The notes beneath the pieces are model-generated. The model saw nothing but the letters and a program-made list of their open reading frames with translations, was not told the DNA's origin and did no database searches. From positions 1 to 36,691 of the forward strand of contig JAULBX010027484.1 of NCBI GenBank assembly GCA_032358255.1: a stretch of DNA of 36,691 nt, given 5' to 3'. Made by a program: the position numbers and the translations under genes. Each line of letters starts with the position of its first letter. The stretch's first letter is position 1. Below, piece by piece: positions 10,101-22,100 of the stretch. The stretch is from Heterotrichella gracilis (Eukaryota; Sar; Xanthophyceae; Tribonematales; Xanthonemataceae).

Positions 10101-13100
10101 TGCACGTCTCTGTTGAGGTCTGGTTCCCCAGGCCGAGGAGCAGCAGCCGCCCTGCCTATGGTTCCCTGCCCTAGTTACCTCAACCCCTGGGCGCCGGATC
10201 TTCAGCTCCATTCGTAATAACCACTGTCCATTAGTGCTCCACTGAGCGCTGTCGTCTAACCCATTGATATGCTGACACTAAAAACCTTGAACTGGCTGTT
10301 TCCTTAGTATCCACCGTGCGGTTGTAAATCTTGTAAATGTGTTCTGCCACACAAACTGCAAGGGCAGCCGGCCAGCTTCACTGTAAACCAACGATTTTGC
10401 AGTAAAGACCCTGACCCCTAACAATTTGTGTAAAAATAGCTTGTGCACCGTTTCAAGTATCTCAACTGCATGTACTGCTTACCCCACACTTCACAGCCGT
10501 ATGGAAGCACTGGTAAAATCATGGTATCATACAGCTGGCATTTCAATGTCCTGTCTGTTATGCCCATCATTGCATACCTGTGCATCATATAAAACATGGG
10601 TTTCATCGCAGCCACTGCTAGTACCTCTACAGCTTACTACAGCGGCCTTGAAGTCTTCCTTTCTATGGAAAACAACGCCTTAATAAGAATACTGTTCCAC
10701 TTTATATAGCTGGGTGCCCATGTACTAAAACTGCTCGCATGCCATGTAAGTGGCGAGGTGACTGCAATCGTTCAACACCACCACTTGTGTCTTTTTCATA
10801 ACGCCTGTCACAAAAAGCATGGCATGTCCAACAATGCATGTTGTCCAATGGATGCACGTGAGAGGATGACAATGGCATCGGCATATAACAGGCAAGTGGT
10901 TTGCACCCCATCCAGCTCCGGGGCCTGTGTCATGTGGATATTGTCCACGAGTAATGATTCAACCGAGTCGATGTACAATCCAAAGAGTGCGGGTGACAAC
11001 GGGCAACCATGCTTTATCCCTAATGAGCAATGGAATAAGGGCGTAAGCCCTCCCATACTTATCTGAAGACATGCCTGTACATTTCTGCACATGCTAATTA
11101 ATGCACTCAAAAAAATGTCTGTTATACCTAGCTGATGGAGGTGTTCTCAAAGCTGTGCCCTGGGAACTGTATCCTTTTCTAAATCAACTGTAGCCTTTTT
11201 TAAATCAACAAAACATGCGTACGGTTTCTCACCCTTACTGCGAGTCTTGTCAATTAAGCACCGGAGGATGAACATGTTATTCGTTGTCATACATGCTTTC
11301 CTAATACCGGCCTGACCCTCACTTTAATACTTGTTTTTTCTGCCTATGTGCTGAGTCCTTGATCTAGGATCGTTCCTTACAGCTTTCCAATAATTTTGTT
11401 TCCCACCGTGATCCCGCGTTGGGAATGAGTGTCCATAATACCATGGCATCGGATAATAATTTCACACTACGTTTTCAGCTTTTTTGGTGGTAAGTGTGGG
11501 GCCACACAGGCCCCATTAATCCAAACACTTTTTAGCAAGCAGTTTACTTTATTGAGCATCTCCAAGAGCGTTTTGATCCCTGGTCGGAGTCCCGGTTGGC
11601 TGCCTGAATGTGTCAAAATTAAACTTATAGTCCTGTAATGTGGTCACATCGGACAGTTTAAAGGGTTTTCAATAATACTGCGGCACACTGTGGATCACCC
11701 CCCCCCCCTCCCTCTAATTTATCTCTTATCATTTTTTTATTACTAGTTGAGTTTATTACTGGTTCTGTTTATTATGACTAGTTGATCTCTTATCAATCTT
11801 ATTAAATACTAGATACAACAAGTGACTAACGCTTGCGACACGGGTAAGAATGGTCCAGGGTCGGAAGGTATATATTTTGACACACATTGCACTATACAGA
11901 CTTGCTTATGACTCACTATCCATTATTATTACCTCAATAGGTACTAGAAGAATCAATCAGACAGGCATGCCAGCAGCAAGGAGACATGAAGATTGACTTT
12001 TCACGCATCAAGGAAAATGTTATCAAAGAAAAAATGCGAAGTGTCCAGCACAACAGCATCCTGGTTGGGTTAGAAAAGCACAAGTTGGATACATCAAGGG
12101 ACATCCACACAATACTGATACGCTGCAGGCATTACCAGGTTGTGCACGCCATCACTATCCTTGTATGTGTGTAACGTCTTGTGCACGTTTATGTCATGCG
12201 CTTAATGTTTGTGATGATCTGTAGGGCAGGACATCAAAGATTGGCTCCAAGGCCAATGAGAAATATAGTAGGCATCTCAGAGCCAATAAAAAAGAAAACC
12301 TTTTACATCATCAAGATGATTGCCTACATAAAGCTTGTCTTGTGCTCCAAAAGCGCATCAAGGTATGGGATTATACATTCGTGGCTCTAGTTTGCCAGGG
12401 AATGGTGGCAGGCATTGATTCTCTTTACTCCTGATGGGTTGTGTCTGTCCCAATTCGTGTTCAAATATCAAGAACTTTTTTAACAGAACATGTTAATAAG
12501 CTGTTCAATATGGACAGCTGAAAGGCCTAGTGTCTTGATGCCACGTCAGTGGGATGTGATGCTGGTGGGGAAAACAACAGCGCGTTGTGAAATCAGAGGC
12601 CATACCATAATATCCATTTTTCTTTTCCTCTCTGCCTATGCTCGCAGACGACTTCACCCATGCCTTTGGATCACGACTATCTACAGGCTATCACACCACT
12701 TCCAAAAGTGTGTGGGATTAACAACTCCCCAAAAAAAGAGAAACTTTGTACTTCAACTTTGTCCCTTTTCTACCACACCTGCGCATGTATGGCCCGCTCC
12801 TAATGTTCCACATTTTGGGGACACAAGATGGTGTGAATACATGGACAAGGTTACCATAATGGAGAGACTCGGGCCAAGTTTGACTATCTACTGATACGCA
12901 TGGCATTTCATTTCCCGGCACGTGCGGCACAATCTCGACCTTGCCAATAAACACATATTTATCAATTATGAATGTTCACGGCATGCTGGATTTTCCTGGC
13001 AAGAGCAAAACGTGTACGACAATGCCAACTATGCCGTATAAAGGTTAGATTAAACACATGAAAGACTAAACAAGCCACCTAAGTGACTGCCAAACTAGGG

Positions 13101-16100
13101 TGAAAAATATGTTTTTGGAATACAAGGGTTTGCTGTATGAATTGTACGGTATTATGCTTGATATGACAAATCACGCGGTTTTGCTGGCCATGCTCGAATT
13201 TATGCCATTTTAAGCACCTCGGCTTTATGGCTCGTGTAGTACCCAAAATTATCAACCACTCCAATACTGTGCACAATTCTGTGATAAACATGAAGTCAAA
13301 CATCATGTAGCAATTGCCCCAATTTTGAATCCTTTGCCTTTGGGACCAATCTGTGATGTGACCAAAGGTGACAAGAGTGGACAAGAGTTTTCGTGGTGTA
13401 GGAGCATACTATATTTGACCTTGTGTATTATGGTGACAGACGTTTTGCCAAACCCAACCAACCTGGGATCAAAGTGAACTCACCTAGGTGATGGACTGCT
13501 GTCTTTGCTGGCGCAAACATGGCTCAATGTACTGCGTAACATGGCATTGACTAAGGGGCGTAGGTAGCCTGATAGATCCCCAATGCCATTCCCTATGGGT
13601 ATTCACCGTGACTTCAGTATCCCCAAAACCGAAATACACGCGAAATCACCTTTGCGGCTACGGCTAATAGCGCCAATTGAGGTGGAACAAAACTGATTTG
13701 TCCACGTTGTATGCTAGTGACACTGTTACCCATCAACCTTGCACACACAGTGCAACTCAGGTATGGTTCTGGAGTGTTTCTACTATTTGGTGCTCATGAT
13801 GCGTTGCTGTATTGCATTTTACCTTTGGGACCACTGTCAGGTGAAATTGGTGGCACGAAAGTGCTGCGAGTGGCGTGGTAGGTTGGCTACCAACTGCCAC
13901 ACTGAAAGAGTGTCAGACAAGCCTTGGCTCTAGGACTAGGGGGAGGCGTACCCAGCCATGATTATTTGGGTTCAAAAGTTTGGAATGCACATACCCCCAG
14001 TGAGCTAACAGAGGACTATATTTTGCACAATGGCAGGCTTATGACGTGGAATACCTTGACAAATTGCTTGATGGGTCGCACCTTCAATCTTCATTTGCTT
14101 CCACAACATTTGAGATCAGGAAGATGTCTGCACTTTGCCGGCAATACTGTTCCGGAATCCTCACTTTGCAGAAAAACCTTGCGCGGAATAGGGTCGACAT
14201 TGGCAACAAAGAGGTGAGATTGGCATTGCAGTTATGCTCCTTATTATTTGCATTCTGTGACGAGCATCTATTGCAATTTGTACGCCCCATGCGTATGCGG
14301 ATCATATGTACACATGACCAGGTAATCAATGGAAATACATTGGCCCCACATTGTTGCTGTCAATTTGCTTTGCAGTACGATCACTGTCAATTGTCAAACA
14401 GTCTGAGTCTAGGTCACTTACTCACGATCTCAAGGGCATGGTCACCCAGTTTCACATCTAAGGGATCTTTAGCCAGCATCATGTTGAATATAAACACAAC
14501 TTAATTTTACTATCCATTGTACCATGTCATTAAAAAACACATTTTATACTTCCTATGATGGCATTTCCAGAAACTGTGTTTTTAGTTTTAAATATGGGAC
14601 CAGCCCTGGGGCCAGCTTTGATTTCAAGGTTGTTTGTCCCCAACTTGTCTTGCGGGTGGGCTGCCTGAATGTGACCTGCAAAACACGCATTGATAACCAC
14701 ACTTGTATCAATCTGTAGGAGAAATCCTTGTACAAATGCTAACAATGCCAGCCTGCCATATTCATGCTCTGTTAAAGGGTCAATTTTGTCTCTAATTTGT
14801 TGCAAGTCCCAGTCTGCCTGTAGCATTTAAATATACGCTGCTTTGAATGGTCAATTGCTTTGTCTTTGTTTTTTTGCAGAGTCAGATAGCTCGAAATGCA
14901 CTTCATGCCTTGTCAGTCACAGCCTTGCTTGGTGTGAAAAAAAGCTTTATAGAGAAAGTCCTGGAGCAGATTGCTTGCCGCACTGCCGACATTGACAAGT
15001 CCACAACTACAGCAAGCAAATATGAGAAAGACATCACGGCCTGCATCCAGTCACAAAGTGCACAGACAGCAGGTAAAATGTGTTTGCAGTGTGAGTGCTG
15101 AGCTTGAAAGTATATATTTATGCATGTGTTGGAACTTGGACAAAGTTTTGAAGGGGACCAACTTCCTTTAAAGTTTGGCCGACCCAATAATCCATCAACT
15201 ATTCCAAGAACGTTTATATTTTGCTACTTCAAATTTTTTTTGGCAATGCTTTCGACTGATCGAAAATGGTCAGACGTTTGTAACGGTTGTCTTTGCCTGA
15301 TCCAAATTTGAAGTCGTTACAAGTCGTCTGACCAGTACAAAATGGATCGGTCTAAACAGTTTTGAAAAGCTGTTTTGAAGTGACAATGTCTTAACGTTTT
15401 TTGTAGGGATTCAAAATACCACTTATTGTCGGGAAAAAACTCGTAAATACACGTATTTTCACCCTTTTCTGAAATACGTACGTATTATACGTAAAAAATA
15501 CGTTAAATGATTATTATTATTAATTTTAATTAATATATATTCGTATATAATCTCAAAATTGTTTTTGAGAGACGAAACAAGTAGGATTTCCCAAATGAGT
15601 TATGGTTTGGGCTTTTTCATGCAGTTGAATGTAGATTTTGTGTTTTTGCGACAGTAATCAGTAAATTTTGTTACTGATTATTGTAGAAAGTGACACGTCA
15701 TCATGTATTATCAGCGTATTTTCAACGTATTGAAATCTCAAAATACGTATTTTTACGTATTTACGTACTGCGTATCGCGTATTACGTATCACGTATCTTG
15801 AATCCCTAGTTTTTTGCAATACGAACTACCTACAACTTTCACTACAACACCATTTCAGGTTGGAGTGCTAATTGTAGCATGTGCCATCCCATTGCACATC
15901 AGGGACACAAGAAGCCTCCATAAAGAAGCTTCAGCAAGAGAACTTTGTTGGGAATCAGCAAAGCAGGGAACTCCGAAGGCAGTGGATACGATTGCAAACA
16001 GAGCTGGTTAACGTTCAGCAAAACAACAACCTTCTTGTCAACAGTCTGCAACAGTTTCATAATGAGTACTTGGTTCTCAGCCAGAAACGGACACGCGTGT

Positions 16101-19100
16101 ATCAACAGTAAGTTTGTTACAGGCACCAAAAAAAGAAAAACAAAACACTGCAGGTGCGTAGGGAGGATTCATCTGTGTAAAAGCAATGAAATCGAGTTCA
16201 AAAATTGCTGCATACTTCTTACTTTCTAACCAAGTTGTGCACTTGTGGTTTAACCTAGCACATTCTAGAGCTTGTGTCAATTTATTAATTAATTTATGTA
16301 TTTCTATATTGTTTTGACAGTCACATTCATGGAGCCAACCCGGGCTCGCGACACTGTTGGAGATACTTAATCAATTCACTTCGCTTCATAAAAAGTCTGT
16401 GAGTTAATGGAGCAAAATGGCCCCACATCTACTACCAAAAACTAAACAAAATGCTGGAAATATCATACTAACAGCTATGCACATTATCTCTGATGTCGTG
16501 GTATAGTGGACATTCAAGAATGAAGTGGTGTTCACTTTCAACATACCGTACTGGCGATAAGGGTTGGCCCCCAATAATGCTATAATCCCCGATTTCGGAG
16601 AAGTCGCTTGCCTGCGTCAGAGACTCTGTCCGTCAGTCAGTCAGTCAGTCAGTGCAGCTGGACGGTCCGAACCATGTGCGCTTGGATTGTAAATTATCGC
16701 AAGCGAGGTTGGCTCATCATCCCGCTCGCTTGCACGCGGCCGAACGCCAGCCTGGCAAACGGCCTGTCATGCAATTTTGTCGCACTGGGCCGTCGCGCAC
16801 GTGTCGGCTAAAAAAGAAAACGATTTAAAAATGGGTTCGACATTTATTTTCAATTTCTTTTTCGTAACAGGTGTTTCGTGCTCGCGGAGCAGGTGCGTTG
16901 CTCTTGAAGCCCTCGCGCAATGCAAGTTGTACCCATGTCCTGATACGCTGCCTAACCTCGTCGAACACGTACCACGACATGCACGCACGTTGCCGTCGTG
17001 ATCAGACGGACACCTCGGGTGGGGTGCCGGGGCCCGCCCGAGCGAAGCGAGGGCGGGGGGCGGCGTCTTGCGCTCAAAAAACAAGCACTCACCACCAAGA
17101 GGAAGCACACGCAAGTACAAGCTTTGCAAAAAAACACAAACGCTGTGAACAGCTCTTCGCAAAACCTGTTAAACCCTAATCAAACCCTTAAGGCATGCCC
17201 AGAGTTTGCCCGGCACCACGGTGGCACCACGATAGCGAACAGCTGGCACAAGTGCCACTGCAGAGACAACAGCCTGTTTCCATCGAAACGCGCGGCAAGC
17301 CAAACAGGACTACCCCTTGACAACAAACTCAGTTTCCTGCCAGGGGGATCCAAAGGCCCGAAGTCGGGGCTGCGGCGCCAGCCGCCTTCTAGTTTTAAGC
17401 GAAATTTTATAATCAAACGTTTTGGCTTGGGGCGAAATTTTAAAAATGCCTTTTTCGGGGGCGAATCAGCCTACAATTGCTCCTGCTCGTGTTCAAACCC
17501 AAATCTTGGCTCTATAAATACCTTCGAACTTGTTTTAGGTTATATACAATTGTTCGTGCTGTTCGTTCGATAGACGACTGTAGTTTGCCGCCCGGATCGT
17601 GGTCCCGCGCAACGTTTCCCCCAATGCATGCGTTGGTCATAAATTGTAACCCAGCACTGTTCAACTATTTCGTAGTTGGACTATTTCGTAGTTGATGTTT
17701 CGTAAAGAAACGACAGGAATGTGGCGAAGAGAGTGCTACCAGAAGCTACATAACAACGTTCGATGTAGTGCAGCTCAGCCAAAAAATGCCCTATTTTAGT
17801 TGGGGCGAAATCCTTAAAATTAAAATTTGCCTGGGGCGAAAGTGAAAACCATGCTTTATAATTGTTTTCTGCAGAGGGGGGCCAACCCCTATCGCCAGTA
17901 CGGTAATGCTGTCCTGTTGTAGTGCAGTACTGGCACAACTTATGCTTGTACTGTTCGTGTCTCCAACTACCTGTTTCAACCTCAAAACCATGGGCCCCCA
18001 TTCTAATCCTAGCTAACTCAACCCTGTGGTTTTTACACAAGTCCCAAGTCAAATATTCTGGCATCGATCCCCAATCACACCAAGTATGATATTGTATTGC
18101 ATAGTTTTCCTACGTTCAAAATATAAATACACAAATCAAATGACTGAATAAATAACATCAGGCATTGAAAGCAATATGCTATTCAGATCATGATACATTG
18201 TGAAGCAAATGCAAGTGCTCTCATCGATGCATTGGAGATGCAGCAACTGTAAGTCGCAGGGAGTTGTGTGGCAAAAGGGGTTCCTCAATACATCATTCTT
18301 GTTGTTCCCAGCGGGTGGACATGCTTGCATAATTGTTTTGAAGCCGTGCATCAATTGTCGCAGGCCACTCCCTTTTCGTGTAAAACAATGCTGGCACTCT
18401 CTGCCACATGGGACGCAGGGGCAAGGACCATGCGATTTGGGGCCCTTCCGGGTCTCAGGCACCACGTTAGAGAATATATTCAAAATCAGCATTCTATATA
18501 TTTGATTTTTTAAATGCTTTAATACATGGTACATAAAAGCGGAAAGTGCCCTTATTTTGGTCGCAAAGTCATTCAAGTCAGTCAAAATCGTACCAAAGTC
18601 GGCAGGCAAAACGAACCAAAACGACGTCCAAACAACACACAACCTCTTTCGAAAAGCACAGATACACTTATTGGCAAGTTACCTTTGACGCAGCGCTTTT
18701 CAACGTTCAAGATTTGTTGGGTGTTGGGAACATGGTCTTTGGCCCCACAGTGGGAATTTACCGAGTGCCAGTACTAGGGGATACTCGGGCATGTGCGGGC
18801 AAAGCCTGTATTTATACATCAAGAATAGCTTCACCATTGTGCAAGCACGCTGTGCCCTACTAAAGCAAAACCGTTGCAGTTTGTGTGGCAGAAGCATATT
18901 TTGAACGTTTACAATCGCATGGTGGAGTGTAGGAAAATAGGCAGTACAAGATTAATTAAAGTCAGCATATGTATCAATGGGTCAGCCACCAGTTAGCAGT
19001 GAAGCACGCACGGACAGCACATATGCATCGGTACATTGCTATGAATGGAGCTAAAGATTGCGCCAGGGTACGGAGTGACAACCACAGGCTGGCCGGCTAT

Positions 19101-22100
19101 ATCTTGTTGGCCTGGCCCACTGGAACGCAATTCGAGCAAACGCATCCCCAGGAGCATGGCCTCACACCCCCCGCATATTAGATGGTGCATGCCAGTGCGG
19201 TAGCAACCCAGCCTTGTTGCACAATTGTCCTGACACCCAGCCCGGAAGCGCCTAGAACGACGAGCTAATGAAAATAACGAGGCTGGCATACTTAAGGTCA
19301 AACTTACAAGGATTTTGAGACAGCTGCGAGGGAGCCAACCCTGGCTCACTAGACTGTTTGAGGTCAAATACAGTCATTGCGAGTAGAAAATATGTTCAAC
19401 ATGTTAGCTTATATGGTGGTGATTGGAGATCAATGGCAGATTTGTTACTTTGACTTGTGCAAAAGCCACAGGGTTGAGATAGCCAGGTGTGAAAACCCTA
19501 GACTAGGTGTTCATAACCTTGAGGTCAAGGTAACTTCTTCCCTAGGGTGAAACAGGTGAAATAGGCATGTGGAGTATGTGTAGCATAGGTTGTGGCAATG
19601 CTAGCGAGCAAAGGTTGTGCCAGAACTGCACTACCATTGGACAGCATCCTTGTGAAGATGAACACCACTCCAATGTTTTGTATCCATTATATTACGACAT
19701 CAGAGAACTAATTCATAGTTGCTATGATGATATTATGAGAAAGTTGTTTGGGTTTGTTGGTAGTAAACATGGGGCCAATTTGGCTCCATTAACTCACATA
19801 ATCTATAAAAATGGCGTTGTTCTATTAACCCAGGCCCAAGTAAGGGTTAAGCACCGTCATCACTGGTGGCAACAGTCTCGCGAGCCCGTGCTGGCTCCCC
19901 GACCACGACTGTCAAATAAATCTTGTAAATATAGCAAATTTTTATGTGGTCTTTTTCTAAATAATGACCTATTATAATTTACTTTCACCATTTTTTCAGT
20001 AAGTTTCCATAGCCTTGCCTCAAAAGGAACCCCAATATGAGTAAATCTGGTGGTTTTGCACATGATTTTCGTCTTTTCGTATAATATAAATATGGTTGAG
20101 ATATTCCGGGGAAAAATGGGACCCCGCAGGAAAATTGGGCAAGTCACAAACTGTTAGCATCGGTATCACCATATATCTGGAAGGTGGGTTAGGGTGCCCA
20201 AAAAATGGATCACAAAAATGGTTGAATTTAATTCTAATCTCCCCAGTATGGGTTGGGCTTGGTCTTTCTCTTCCCTTGCTTACCCAGGTTCCCCCCACCT
20301 GTCTTGCCACCTTTTGCTTGTTTGCCTTCCCCGTTAGCTTGTTCTTGCATACCGTGATCAGCGGTTATTATATTTATATGGGTTTTACTTGCACTCTCTT
20401 TTGTAGTTTAAGTGCTACAGGATTTGCAATGAGTTTTTTATTTTTGTCCTACGGTTGTTGAAGCTTTTGAATCTGTTTGATATTTTGGTTTTAGATTGGA
20501 GCCATGTGCAAGGTGGACAAGGTGGACTTAATTAACAAGATAATCTTCATTAATAGGTGCAAGATATCATACATGCTTGCCTGAACCAAAAAGCATGTAA
20601 TTCCTGTCCCCAATGGAACTAAATGTTCATTCTTGATAACGCAAGATGAACTGAATTCACCGTGCTTTTGGTGCTGTGGAAGGTATTGAGGTTGAGTGTT
20701 TCTTCCTTTTTTACTATATGCGGGGTGAATCCAAACCTTTCTGTTCCACTAGGTACACCCACCACACCAAGAGCCTTGCTATGCATCACAATGAGGCTGA
20801 CAGGTTAAATGCAGACATGGCAAAGCTGAACAACCTCTTGGCAAACAATGCTTGCAGCAAAAGCATGTTAACATCAGATACTTGCTATCTAGAAAACCAA
20901 TGGTACACCAAGCTTCAGGTGAGAAGGTGCATGCAATGTTAAGAGGTTATGGAGTCATTAACATTTTACTACATTATATTGCAATAATGTAAACTGCCAA
21001 ACTTCGTTGCAGGAGGAAGAGAAAGCATGCGTAAACCTGCAAGTGCAGTATGAAACTTGCCATACAACTCGGAGGGCCTTGGCTGCTACAGCCCTTGAGC
21101 TTGAGAATCAGGCTTTGTTCTGGGAACGAAAAGTGACGCTTGAGCACCAATTCCAGGTACCTGGTATATGCCTGGGTGCCACACCGTCTGGACTGTGCAT
21201 CATTCTTGACACTGGCAGGGGTTTATTAAATTTTGAGATGATACAGCCGCATGATGTCGCACCTGTTAAATGGAGAAGACCCTGAACAGGCAGCACATTC
21301 AAACAATTACACGGAGTACACAGCACCCAAACTTTGTAACAAAGCATGACTGCCAAGCTCAGAACATTAGGCTACGATGGTTGATACATTTAGGACATTT
21401 CCCGGGTTGCAAAGTGCATGGTGTTGGTAGGTTAAAGGGGGTAAGGTATGCACATTGTTGGTCCGTGCGCATACTTGTTGCGCGTAAAGTTTTTCAATGT
21501 CATGTAGACCTAGAGTTGGTTGGTTAGTTAGGTACACGCATCCCAGCAATACAGCTAGATTAGCAGTCAAGCATGCACATGCGGTGCCAAGCAACAGTTT
21601 CATGGTACCTCGCCAACCACCTATTTTTCCCACGCAATTTGAGGTCCTGCTGGAGACGGTCAGCCCATGTGGCCCTTAACATACCTTACCTTCTTTGCCC
21701 AACAATGTGCGGGGAGTATATTATTCCTGAAATAATCGTGATTTTTTTCAACTCCCCTACATATTTTGCATTTATTTACTTCCTGTAGACAAGATTAGGA
21801 GTCAATCCCTGTACATCAGGCAGCAGGCATTGTAAGGCATAATCAACACTGCTTGTGCCATTTTTGATTTGTTTTGCGCTTGAAGGTCCCAGGATATATG
21901 CAAAGCCCAATACATAGGTCCACCCATGGGGCTGATGGCCACCCTGTAGACCTTCTGTGCTCCAGATGTTCTACCCTTCAAACGTTTCTACAATTGGCAC
22001 GCACGCACATGAGCAGCTTGCCATCGGATATAAATTATTATTTAATCGCAATTCGCATTTAACAAACTGTGCACCTCAAATTTATTTAACATTGTGGTTT

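Noticed and set aside
9440..11645. Copies B and C as one twin-primed LINE with inverted 5' end
   Set aside because: Copy C contains its own LINE 3' end and C-terminus. In twin priming the inverted part would be upstream ORF sequence.
13739..13758. A 10-bp micro-exon TGCAACTCAG between an acceptor-like and a donor-like site
   Set aside because: It would break the phase between exons 6 and 7, which already join in phase.
16998..17573. The 191-codon ORF as a transposase or host gene
   Set aside because: No DDE or DNA-binding motif is visible, opposite-strand frames are equally open, and the openness follows from high GC content.
20096..20461. The 121-codon plus-strand ORF as a membrane protein gene
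   Set aside because: It starts in an anonymous repeat, is hydrophobic only through T-rich sequence, and has no splice or family support.
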